From: Pleurostoma richardsiae
Lineage: Eukaryota > Ascomycota > Sordariomycetes > Calosphaeriales > Pleurostomataceae
NCBI GenBank assembly: GCA_030052745.1
Contig: JANBVO010000090.1
Location: 1-38,218, forward strand
Direction: 5' to 3'
Length of the DNA stretch: 38,218 nucleotides
Shown in pieces: positions 10,588 through 20,400 of the stretch. Position numbers and translations under genes: made by a program. Position 1 is the stretch's first letter; every line of letters begins with the position of its first letter. The notes under the pieces are model-generated. The model ran no database searches and was not told where the DNA came from. It was given only the letters and a program-made list of their open reading frames with translations.

Positions 10588-11920
10588 ATGTCTTTCACTT
10601 CAGTGCCCATCCTGGATCTCGCGTTGGCCAGGGATCCTGCAACCAAGCCGGCCTTCCTCGCTGACCTCCGCCATGCCTTAATGGAGGTCGGCTTCCTCTA
10701 CCTCAAGAACGTCGGCATCCCGGACGAGCTCTTCCAAGACGTCATCACGAAGGGCAAGGCCTTCTTCGACATCCCCACGGAGGAAAAGTATGGAGTAAGC
10801 CGCGCTTTGCCGCAGAAAGACATCTCACAAGCGTGCATGCGCGCAAGAAAGTCGTGTCAAGCAGACCCCCCTCGCTAACCAGTCGCGAACCCGCCACAGG
10901 CTCAAGATCGAGATGAAGAATGCGCCCTCCTTCCTGGGCTATTCCCGCCTGTCCGCTGAGGTGACGGCCGGCGCCATCGACCACCGCGAGCAGATCGACC
11001 TCTCCACGGAGCACCCCGTCCCCGCCCCCGGCGAGCCGCGGCACCACAACCTGCTCGCGCCGAACCAGTGGCCGGCCGAGGAGGCGCTGCCCGGCTTCCG
11101 GGCCACGTTCACGGACTACATGCGGCGCATGGGCGGCGTCTCCATCTACTTCACCTCGCTGATCGCCGAGGCCATCGGCCTGCCCGCCGGCGCCTTCGAC
11201 AAGTACTTCGACTCGGACCAGCAGCATAAACTCAAGATCGTGAAGTACCCGGACGCCGGGGAGCTGGGGCTCGGGGCCGGGGCGGGCGCCGCCGCGGCGG
11301 GCCAGGGCGTCGGCCCGCACAAGGACAGCATGCTGACAAGCTACCTCCTGCAGGCGAGCGCGCACCGCGGGCTGCAGGTGCAGAACATGCGCGGCGAGTG
11401 GATCGACTGCCCGCCGGTCGCCGGCACGCTGGTGGTGGCGATCGGGCAGGGCCTGGAGGCGCTGACGCAGGGGGTGTGCGCGTCGACGACGCACCGCGTG
11501 CTGTCGCCCGCCGCGGGCGAGGGCGCGCGCTTCTCGATCCCCTTCTTCCAGGGCGTGCGCGGGGACGCCGAGTTCGCGGAGCTGGAGGCCGTCGGGGTCG
11601 GGCGCGTGCCCGAGGGGGTGCGCGAGCAGCGGCGCAGGGTGCTGGAGGGCAACGGGGGCCGGCTGGACGACGTCGAGTTCACGTTCCGCGGGGGCGGGGT
11701 CGCCGCGACGCTGGGCGAGGCGACGCTGCGGAACAGGGTCAAGAGCCACCCGGACGTTGGCGAGAGGTGGTACCCGGACATCCTGGCGCAAATCAGGGAG
11801 GAGCAGCGGCTGGCGCGGGAAGCCGCAGAGCAGCAGGCCGCCGGGGGAGGAGGTGGCATCACGGCGGCGGCAGGGCTCGACAGCGCTCACCAGCCGCCCA
11901 AGACTGTAGAGGCGCACTGA
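10588..11920 (+). CDS. 2-oxoglutarate/Fe(II)-dependent oxygenase (isopenicillin N synthase-like fold)
   Basis: Exons 10588-10787 and 10900-11920 give 406 residues. The N-terminal DIOX_N part includes VPILDL and the GFLYLKNVGIP segment seen in flavanone-hydroxylase and isopenicillin-N-synthase relatives. The Fe(II) triad is visible as H207-x-D209 (in PHKDSML) and H265 (in TTHRVLSP), and the 2-oxoglutarate-binding Arg-x-Ser as R277/S279 (in RFSIPFF). All key residues are present, so it should be active. The substrate cannot be told from the sequence. The 112-nt intron has a GCTAAC branch site. The C-terminal tail of about 35 residues is rich in Ala, Gly and Gln and probably disordered. The second exon is extremely GC-rich at third positions, which opens a 390-codon antisense shadow frame. 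No other biosynthetic gene adjoins it, so a metabolite-cluster role is not suggested. Confidence 0.9.
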
Positions 11921-12153
11921 AAGACGGGTAGAAGCTTTACTCCGTGTATTCTCAGCTCAGCATGTACTGGATCTGCTGCTCACGGTACCGCCGCCTGTAG
12001 AGAACCTCCATCTATTCACTCCTCTGAGAATTCCAACACCCGAACCCACTTTCAAGTCAAGACACAAAACCAACATATACGCCATTCCGCTGATGCTCTT
12101 CGTAAACTCCGTGACTGCCCTCCACGCCTCCTCATCTATCGTGAGGCGTAGAC

Positions 12154-12538
12154 TTAGTGCGCTGCAGCGACGAATTTCGGGAAGCAGTCCGCGAGACCTT
12201 TGCTGTGCTTGTTCGTGGCATGTTCGGTGAGCCTGTTGATCCCAAACTGTCAGCTGATAGTACTCCTGACATAGGAGGAAGAGGGACGCCGGGAAAGGTG
12301 GACGTACGCCTTCTCGCGGGTCGTCTTGAGGAAGGTCGCCTTGCAAATGTCGCACTGGATGTCCATCGCGGCCTGGTTGGCCTTGAGCTGCGACTTGGCA
12401 GAGCCCTTGGCCTCCTTCGCGTTGCGCTCACGCTTCTGCGCGGCCTTGGCTCCCTGTGAGACGACAAGTGTCAGCTTCTTGATCCGCGTTTCGGAGGGGC
12501 GGGCCAGCTAGGACTAGACGTACGTTTCCACCACCCAT
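12154..12538 (-). CDS. Small 4F5-like, C2H2 zinc-binding protein (At2g23090-like family)
   Basis: Three exons on the minus strand, 12538-12524 (only 15 nt, encoding MGGGN), 12453-12308 and 12232-12154, give 79 residues ending at TAA. The N-terminal half is a Lys/Ala/Gln-rich 4F5-type helix (NGAKAAQKRERNAKEAKG). The C-terminal half is one zinc finger with C39-x2-C42-x15-H58-x4-H63, followed by a GLADCFPKF tail typical of this eukaryotic family. Intron lengths are 70 and 75 nt, both with GTACGT donors. For intron 2 a CTGACAG site lies 15 nt before the chosen CAACAG acceptor; only the latter restores the conserved LTEHATNKHSK sequence. The role of the family is poorly known; RNA or nucleic-acid binding is inferred. 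It is head to head with the next gene, 496 bp apart. Confidence 0.88.
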
Positions 12539-13034
12539 TTTGAAGGATATCTGAAGAGTCGGAAGACTTGTTTACGGGAAGGAATCCAGGCGGGTTGTAG
12601 GTCGTTGGGATAGACTTCTTGTGTTGCTGAACGTTGTAGTGGGTGATGGGTGATGATCAGGATGCGGCAGAAAATGATTTTCCCGCCTTTTTTTCCTCCC
12701 AAATAGCGGCGGGGGATGGGGGGTTTAGGTGATCGACAGGGCCTAGAATCGTTCCATGCACAGGCCACGACAGGAGGCCGCCTTTTCTGGCGGGTGGCGA
12801 GCCGGCCCAATTGGGGGCGCCGAGATACGATGGGATGGGGCCCTGCTCCGGCTCGGAGTTTCTGCCGGACGGACAGACAAGCATCGCGGACATAGTAGAC
12901 GCGTCTCCGCCTCTGGTCCGTCTCCGACTCGCTCTAGGTTCAAGTGAACCAGCGACGCTGAAGAAAAGGCTGCGACAGTTCCTAGTTCGTGGTCTCTTCA
13001 TACTTAGAGTGTGCTTAATCGAGGGATCGCCGCA
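12539..13034. promoter_or_regulatory. Divergent promoter between the 4F5-like gene and the HhH gene
   Basis: 496 bp separating two oppositely oriented start codons. It includes a T-rich tract near 12680-12700 and GC-rich stretches. I see no recognisable TATA box. A promoter role is inferred from gene orientation only. Confidence 0.5.
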
Positions 13035-14128
13035 ATGGGCCGGAAACAACCACAGCCCGAGGATATCACACTGCAGGAGTTCCAAGACGCACTCGGGAGA
13101 TATGAGGCTCTGATCGGAAGAGTTTCCGACTCAAAAGGTGGTGAGTGCCGCTACCATCTCAAGAGAGCCCCAGCCAGTATCGGCATAAGTTGCTCCTAGC
13201 TCTCTTACGCAATCTAGACTACCAGCACAGCAGTGATATGTACTGCCTTTAGCCAACAGGGGCCTCACCCGCACCATCATGCATCATCGTCATCCCTTAT
13301 GTCAATGTTGTGCATATCAAAAGGGAAGGCAGCCAGTAGCTGACTCCCTCAGCAGCCAAAGCCGGGCAGAAGACGCTCGCCGAGCTGGACAAGTATCGCT
13401 ATGAAGAAGCCGTACAGATATTTGGCTCAGGAGACCCAAAGCGGCTCATGGGCATCGATGAAGTGAAGACCCTGGTAGAGTGGAAACTGTAAGTCGATTG
13501 TGTCCCCGCGCTGGCTATGATGAGAATGGCCACGGTAAAACGGAGAATATTTAACTATTCATGGCCCGCCCTTAGACGCCATGGGAAATTTCGTCCCACC
13601 CTCATGAAGCTCGTCTCTTCCAACGATACCACAGCTGTCAAGGACACGATCCAAGAGGCAGTCGGGCTCTACAAGAAGACGGCGGACACTGCGGCGGCGC
13701 TCAATGTGCTCACCAAGCTGAAAGGCATCGGCCCGGCCACGGCCTCGCTACTGCTGGCGGTTCACGATCCCGAGCGCGTGGCCTTCTTCGCAGACGAAGC
13801 CTTCTACTGGCTTTGCTCGGGGGGGAGGAAGAGCCCCATCAAGTACAACGCCAAGGAGTACCAGGCTTTGCACGAGGAGACCCAGAAGCTCAGAGACCGG
13901 CTTGGTGTCAGGGCCGTCGATGTTGAGCGCGTGACCTATGTTATCCTGAACGAGAGAGGGGAGGAGAGCCCAGCGCGAGTTGAGGATTCGAAGTCCCGCG
14001 CCGCGGAGGAGCCTGGTGCCAAAACGTCGAAGCAGCCGGTTGCCAAGAGGAAGAAAGAACCGGTAGAGGAGACGAAGGAGGCCGTAACGTCTGCTCGCCG
14101 CTCTAAACGAACAAAGCGGTCCAGCTGA
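13035..14128 (+). CDS. Helix-hairpin-helix protein, DNA-glycosylase-like, conserved in fungi
   Basis: Exons 13035-13140, 13353-13488 and 13576-14128 give 264 residues ending at TGA. A helical N-terminal half leads through KTLVEWKLRHGKFRPTLMKL into a helix-hairpin-helix motif at about 124-141 (LTKLKGIGPATASLLLAV), the DNA-contacting element of base-excision glycosylases. Then comes FFADEAFYWLC and a Lys/Arg/Glu-rich tail ending in basic clusters that could be nuclear-localisation signals. It resembles the uncharacterised family related to Drosophila Amun; this is recalled, not checked. A glycosylase catalytic Lys or Asp is not evident, so DNA binding is better supported than catalysis. Intron 1 (212 nt) ends in a tandem CAGCAG acceptor, allowing an alternative start of exon 2 at 13356 that drops one alanine. 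Intron 2 is 87 nt. Confidence 0.85.
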
Positions 14129-15377
14129 GAGCACCAACCGCAAATAGGCGAACATACCCTTCCACTCCGGCTGGTGGGCAGCCTGGAAGGCTTAGACCAC
14201 TGGACGGCTTAGACCACTAGACCGCTTAGACTACTGGATTGTTTAGACTATAAGACTGTTTAGACCACTAGAACGTTTAGACTACTGGATTGTTTAGACC
14301 ACTGGACCGGTTAGACTACTGGATTGTTTAGACTACTGGATTGTTTAGACTACTGGATTGTTTAGACTACTGGATTGTTTAGACTATAAGACTGTTTAGA
14401 CCACTAGAACGTTTAGACTACTAGACGGCTTAGACCACTGGACGGCTTAGACCACTGGACCGGTTAGACCAGAGGGGGCCGTGACGTGGACGCTCAGGGC
14501 ATCCAAGAGAGTTGGCGACTGCGTGTCAGAGTCGTGGGTTCAGCAGGTGCGTTTGCCAGCTAAGGCCCCATACGACCTCTAAACGCCTGCGATCCGTCTG
14601 GATGCTCTCCTCGTCCCTTAGTTGGTAATATCGGCACTATTTGGCAGGCGCTACAATAGTGTTGGCCTCCTCGAAGCCTTTGAGACTGGCTTGGTTGTCG
14701 CAACTCGATTTTCCTTTGGGAAGCGTGTGTCTTTGGCATGTTTCCTAGCAATGACCGACTCACCTCCCATCGCCTATTTCTAGGCTTGAGGCCGGCTGGT
14801 CAGGATCTTGCTGATGCCCCTGGGATGGTCCCCAAAACAGCTGCCCGGATATAAAAGATGAATGGTCTGAGGCCGGACTGAGGGAGAGCTAGGAGAAAGC
14901 TCGATATACGACCAAGCATTACTGATCCGTGGGCCGTTATATGACACGCTTGAAATAGCAAATAGCATCTTCAAAGAGGGAGCCTCCATAGACTGCTTGC
15001 TATAACAGTTTATAGTTTCGCTCCATGGTGCTTAAGACGAGAGACATCGCAAAGTCGTTTAGGGGACTTCCGTCTTCGTATAGTGCCATAGGGGCTCAAT
15101 TTCAAACTCTCAATTGCAAAGCCATCAAAACATAGTCCCGATCACGAACCCCGGTCTTCCCATCCTTTTCATCCACGGCCGGCGCCTCAGCCAAGCAAGC
15201 TATCAGCCTGATTCCATCTGCCAATGGACTCCCGTTCAATTTTCGTTACCTCCTCGCACACCACCGTTTGTTACGCCCCTGACATCCACGACGGTCCGCG
15301 GCGGTGCCCTCTCGTCATTGTAAGGCTAGGAACCCTATCACCGGACTCATCATCCCCAGCTCACCGTCGGGATCCGC
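14129..15377. other. Convergent intergenic region with a minisatellite
   Basis: The upstream HhH gene and the downstream BAP31-like gene converge on this 1.25 kb stretch. Apart from the 17-bp tandem array at 14190-14471 it contains only short frames without motifs. A TATAAAAG string at 14851-14860 has no coding sequence behind it. Confidence 0.5.
14190..14471. repeat. 17-bp minisatellite, 16 full copies plus a partial one
   Basis: Exact 17-nt periodicity from 14190 to 14471, with consensus GYTTAGACYACTRGAYN. Units starting at 14275, 14326, 14343 and 14360 are identical, and the run at 14241-14291 recurs almost unchanged at 14377-14427, showing segmental duplication inside the array. Differences between units are mostly C/T exchanges at fixed positions, with occasional A/G. 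There are no insertions or deletions. It lies between convergent gene ends and encodes nothing. Confidence 0.97.
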
Positions 15378-16315
15378 CTACTGGTCCTTCTTAGGCGTGC
15401 TGTCCTGGTTCTGAAGCTTGCCGTACCGCTCGGCCAGCTCGTCGTACTCTCTGTGCAGGCCCGCGGCCTGCTTCTTGAGGGTCTCAATCTCCGTCTCCTT
15501 CTTAGCGAGCTTGTTCTTGAGACCGGAGATCTCGCCGGCGGATCCGGCCTGGGCCAGCTTCTCGGCCTGCTTGGTGTTCTTCTCGGAGCCCTCGTACAGC
15601 TTGAGCCTCTCCTCGAGCCGCAGGACTTCGAGGATCATGATGTAGGTGCGGTTGAGGATCAGCGACAGGAACAGCGTGAAGCCGCAGAGGTACATGTTGC
15701 GCTGCGAGTAGAATTTGCGAGCCTGTACCTCGAGGCGCTCGTGGCCCATGATGGCAGGTCTGCTGATGGTGAAGGCACCGGTTAGCCAACTAGAACACCA
15801 AGACGAAGGTGGGGGAGAGGGGAGAGGGGATCAAGAGCTCAAAGTCGAGTTGAGTGGTAGAAGCGTATATGGCTATGCAGAGTAGAAGGAAGACGAGAAG
15901 TAAGGACACGTACGCATTGGTCCCAGTGCCTTCCGAAGCGGCGGCGAGTTCGACCTGGACCCGGTAGACGCGATTGACGCTGTCGATGAAGAGGATGAGA
16001 ATGAAGATAAATGTGATCTTCAGCGCATATTGTAGTTTGGCCACGTAGTAGTTCTCGGAGATGAAGCTGTGTCCGGATTGTTAGCTTGCAAAGCAGGCAG
16101 GCGGGGGAGCTGTCGAGAGGCGGGGGAAACGTACGTGAACATCTTCCGGCGGACAGTGAAGGGTAGAGGGATGATCAACAGCATGAACAGAGCCATCTCT
16201 GCCACGAGGAGCAAGAAGACCTGTTTATTTCCATCAGCCATGAGTACTTTGCGGCGAAGGCTCTATGCGACTCGAACGGTAGAGGGGATCGTACGAGGGT
16301 GTAGTAGAGAGTCAT
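15378..16315 (-). CDS. BAP31/Yet-family endoplasmic reticulum transmembrane protein
   Basis: Four exons on the minus strand, 16315-16295, 16220-16135, 16066-15914 and 15759-15378, give 213 residues ending at TAG. The family (human BAP31, yeast Yet1/Yet3) sits in the ER membrane and works in sorting and export of membrane proteins. Three hydrophobic segments are visible at about 5-26, 47-64 and 107-127. The conserved block MGHERLEVQARKFYSQRN lies in the second loop, and a coiled coil (about 130-205) follows. The last four residues, KKDQ, fit the KKxx dilysine signal for COPI retrieval to the ER. Intron 3 ends in a tandem CAGCAG acceptor that could insert one arginine before PAIMGHE. Exon 1 encodes only MTLYYTL. 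Which yeast paralogue is closer cannot be decided here. Confidence 0.94.
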
Positions 16316-17004
16316 CTTGACGGTTGTTGTGTCGGTCGCCTAAATGGTGGTCCTCAAGAAAGTGATGCTCTGATGGAGCAGGATCGTCGAGGTCTATAAG
16401 AGCTGGAATATACAGCTTCCAGGTAGAAAGGGACGAAGGGGAGAAGCTTCAGGTGTGAAGGAGTTAAATAGGTGTGGAGTAGCACAAGGTGTCCAGATGC
16501 TCGTGTGAGGAGGAGAGCTGGAGAGCTGTGTCGTAACTGCCTCGCTTCATGACAGGGTTTCCGGGACTTGCCTAGTCGACAACGTCATCGCTGTGGCTGG
16601 AAAGGTGGCTTGAGCACGGGCCCGCCCGGACACGCCGAGGCACGGATTAATAGTCCGAGTCCACATCCAAGTCGAAGATTCAAGACACGGTGCCTGCTTT
16701 CGGGTTCTTGAATTTCTTGTGTTGATACGGTATTGCATTTTGCTACGGCTCCTACTTCTCTAGATGCCAGAAAAGAGGTCGAGGGCGCAGAACCCCTGAT
16801 TGATACAGGTCTATGGAGAGTCCCATGAGGCCTTCAGTCCTAGTCTCAGATCTCTACTCAAGAAGCTACGCCGCTAGTAGCCAAGCTAAGAAGAGGGTCC
16901 TCCTCGCGGAACCAGGAGCTACATGCACTACCTACATCATGCCCAAGTTTGCCGTCGAAGTTCAAGGACCTCCAACAGTCCCGAAAGAAGCACAAGGGCA
17001 TAAC
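16316..17004. other. Intergenic: DUS3 3' end and BAP31-like promoter
   Basis: 689 bp between two minus-strand genes. It must hold the promoter of the BAP31-like gene (right after 16315) and the terminator of DUS3. No repeat, TATA box or further frame with a recognisable motif is seen. Confidence 0.5.
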
Positions 17005-19367
17005 TCAGCCTTCGGCTTCGATCTCGTACGCATTGGCCTTGTGCTTCGGCTGGAACTTGAATCCTGGATGGGCAGGGCCAAGGAACATCTCACTGTGATA
17101 TAGATCAGCATCACACCCATGCCTCCTTATGTACCAGCACATCCACATACCTGATCTTGATCCAGTCCTTGTAATTGTTACTCGCAAGCAGCGTCTCCAG
17201 ATCATTGCGGCCGCGATAGGCCGGCGCCCGGTCGTTAATGCACGGCGGGAGGTGCTCCATGATGCCGACGGGCACGTAGCGGTAAGTGAAGCTGAGATAC
17301 TCAAGGAGGAAGCGGCGGGTAAGGCCGAGGCCCATCTCGTCGGAGCCCCAGCACTCCATGCCGTAGCGCGCGAACTTCTCGACGTACCCCAGTCGCTCCG
17401 TCGCCGACTTGTCCAGGTACTGCCCCTTCTCGATCTCCTCGAAGATCCACGGCTTGATCAGTGCTCCTCGGCCGATCATGACCGTGTCGACCTTGGCGTT
17501 GTCAACGTGGTCGAAGTAGTCGATATGCGAGTAGCAGTCGCCGTTGCCGAGGAAATACATCTTGCCGCCGGGCGTGTTCGCGAGGGTGCTGGCGTCGGGC
17601 TCACGGATGGTGTCGGTCAGCTCGTCCTTCTTATTCTCGTAGGATTTGATCATTGCCGCACACTCTGCGATGTAGCTCCAGTTGGCGAGGGATCTGTACC
17701 GCTGCTGCCGAGTCCGGCCGTGCAGGGTTACCGCAGCGCAGCCCGCACCGCCAAGCTTCTCTCCGGTGTCAGGGCCGCCGAAAGCGAGCCTCTCGATGAT
17801 CTTCTGCGCCGTCGGCTTCCCTTCGCGGACTCCCAGCCTCAGCTTGCATGTGATAGGCACCTCCCCAGACACCGCATTCATGCCCCTTATCATGCGCTCC
17901 AGCTTAGCAGGCGAGTCCAGAAGCGCTGAGCCGGCGCCTTGGTTGAACACCATGTCAATGGGGCACCCACAGTTTATGTCTATGAGGCGCAGATGAGGAA
18001 GATAGTTCATGAGGGCCTGAGTTGCCTTGATAACAACCCAAGGCGCATTGCCGGTTATCTGAGCGCCGAACTTGAGATCCCGCGAGTTGTCGTAGCCAAA
18101 TGCTTCGGCTCCACCGTTGTATTTCGGAGGGGAGAGCTCGCTCTCGTGAGCCTTCATCAGCGCCCATTCTGGCTTCTGCCCCTGCAGCAAGTGAAGAGCA
18201 ACACCCATCTCGGAGTAGGTGCCTTGAGCGCCAAGTTCTACACAGAGCCGACGAAATGGGAGGTTGCCCTGCGTTGTGAGAGGTGCCAGCACCGGAGTCT
18301 CCCGTCCAAAGTAGATCCGTCGCTTCTCAGCTGGTTTGAAGGGAGGTTCGATGAATGCGGCTCGGGATTCTTCTGCGGCCTCTTTGGAGTTGTCTTCATC
18401 GTGATTCTTGCGGCGATTGTAGAACTTCTGGGTCTCTTCGCTCTGTTTATCGAGCCATTGGATGTACTGGTCCGCCCTTGAGAAATCGATCTGCTTCCTC
18501 TGAAGTTTGTGTTTGATCTCCGTCGATACGAGGTTAACTACGCCTGGTGACTCGAACTCATCGTCCCCGGAGTTGCTCTTGGGTGCCCGCTCGGGGTCCT
18601 CAACTAGGACCAATTCCTTCCGGCCATCTTCATGCTCGATCTCCTTCATGTGGCTGGACACAAACAGGCACTTCCAGCCGGACTGGCATCGACCAAACTT
18701 CTCAAAGTTGGGGCACTTGCCTCCAAAGACCTTGAGATCCTCTCGACGGCCCTCCTTCAGGTACTTCCGCAGGTCGTGGCAGACATTGCACCGGTCGCCG
18801 TGCCTGCATTCCCTGGGGGAGAACTCTGGGCTGTACACACGTGATGTGCATAGCTTGATGGTGTCGCGAGACTGGCCAAAGTTGCGATCGGTGTTCATGC
18901 CCTTCTGCTTGTTCTTGCCCTTCTTCCCCTTAGTTCTGTTCTGATTCCGGTCACGGTCATCACGGGGATCCGGGGCGGTATTGCCCTCTGCGGCGTCATC
19001 ATCCACCTCAACTGCGTCCGCATCGATCATCCGGTTGCCAACAGGGATGAGATACCTTTAGTTTCCTCTTGTCAATAAACCATGCCGAGAAAGTCGTGAA
19101 GGTTAATATTTGTGGCGTCACTCACTCTGCTTTGATGGAAGTCGTGCCCTTGACCTTCTCGCTCGGCTGACCCGCAGAAGTTGGGGACTTGGCCGTTGCC
19201 TCACGGTCGCCATCAAGCTTCACCCTCTTAGAGGCCGGCTCTTTGACATCGTCAAGGTCGTGGGCACTTTTCTGCACAGGGTTTGTCTCCTCCGAACGAT
19301 GGACTTCACCACTGAGGGAGTTGTCAGTAGTGCCGTTTGGGACTCCCAGCTCGCCATTCTGCGCCAT
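17005..19367 (-). CDS. DUS3: tRNA-dihydrouridine(47) synthase Dus3
   Basis: Three exons on the minus strand, 19367-19126, 19055-17151 and 17092-17005, give 744 residues ending at TGA. Dus3 uses FMN and NADPH to reduce U47 in the variable loop of tRNAs, and in some eukaryotes also mRNA sites. An acidic and Lys-rich N-terminus precedes two CCCH-type zinc fingers (C150, C164, C170, H174 and C195, C204, C210, H216). The TIM-barrel domain starts near residue 335. The catalytic cysteine is about C445 in [15 protein letters not shown], with [14 protein letters not shown] and [10 protein letters not shown] motifs binding FMN and substrate. The C-terminal helical domain ends in [18 protein letters not shown]. 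Introns are 70 and 58 nt. If the last intron is kept the protein ends after 13 unrelated residues and loses the conserved tail. The start has a good context (GACATGG), with an in-frame stop a little upstream. Confidence 0.96.
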
Positions 19368-20400
19368 GTCGGCGACAGGTTCAGTATGGGCTTGAACGGG
19401 GTATCGTCCTGTGTGAGGGAGCTTTCATAAGTAATTTGTTCAAGTTACTTTCTCTGCTCTGATCACACCGTGCGACGTCCGGCTGAGTGAAGATTCTTCG
19501 CGCAAAGGGTGTGGCGCTCAAAGCGCTGTGAATAGTGAAGCTAGTGGTGAGGACTGTGCGAACAGCGCAACCCCGCGGTCGGACTAGTGATGTAATTGCA
19601 CTGTGCGTACAAACTCACAGGTCGAGGAGCTGCAGCACCGTAGCGCTGCAAAGTATCGACAGAAACGGCTGCTAGTGAAAAGAAAGATACGCAGTAGACC
19701 AACTTCTGCAATACAGAAGAGAGTCCTTCAGAAAGCAACCAGATCGAACGCGGCTGGTACTTTAAGCGACTACCTTACCTGAACGTGCACAATACCAAAG
19801 GTACCCACAAGTACGGAGTACCTACCCTACCTAAGCTGTTCATCTGAACTCGAGTTGACAGACTTGCAAGCTGATCAGATATCGCATACCTAGGTATCGC
19901 ATATCTTGGCTGAATTCACCACTTGCCAAGCAGAAGTACCTGGTTTCCCCAACAGGCTGATACGCTGTCAGTCAGTCTGCAGCGAAAACTGCTAGAGCTG
20001 CGCTGAAGACGCCGGAGGGCACAGATGGTGGGGTCGGACGGATATCGACCGACGACCGCCAGTTTCATCACGCAAGGGGCAGAAGCGGCTCAGGGGTAAT
20101 CACAGCCATCGGCCCTGACAGCGCAAATGCAGGGTGTCCGGCACCGCCCGCCCGGCCCCTCTCCCACTGCAAACCCGCGAGGGGCAGCTGAGATGTGCTG
20201 AGACGTCTCCAATCACATTCCCCGTCCGTTAATCTCGACGACGCCTCTCATTGTTTGCCTGCGACCACCACCCATTGTTCCTTAGCCGCCGCCGCTTTCC
20301 TCGAGTCCGCAGAACCTCCTCGACCGAGAGCGCCTATCACCGGCGCTGTTCTCTCTCCGCTTCTTCGACCCCGGCCAGGAGATGAGAAGCCGGCCGCCCA
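19368..20400. promoter_or_regulatory. Divergent promoter region between DUS3 and the kelch gene
   Basis: 1033 bp between two oppositely oriented start codons. It contains GTACGGAGTA at 19811-19820, the palindrome TACCTAGGTA near 19888-19897 flanked on both sides by TATCGCATA-like copies, and several CCTACC/ACCTAC words near 19770-19830. A pyrimidine-rich leader precedes the kelch start. Function is inferred from position. Confidence 0.5.

Noticed and set aside
10745-11917. 390-codon minus-strand open frame opposite the oxygenase
   Set aside because: It mirrors the GC-rich third positions of the plus-strand exon, has no motif, and the plus strand holds a full catalytic triad.
14851-14860. TATAAAAG as a promoter
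   Set aside because: No gene follows on the plus strand; it lies in a convergent 3' region.
17129-17929. 266-codon plus frame opposite DUS3
   Set aside because: No motif; antisense reflection of the synthase domain.
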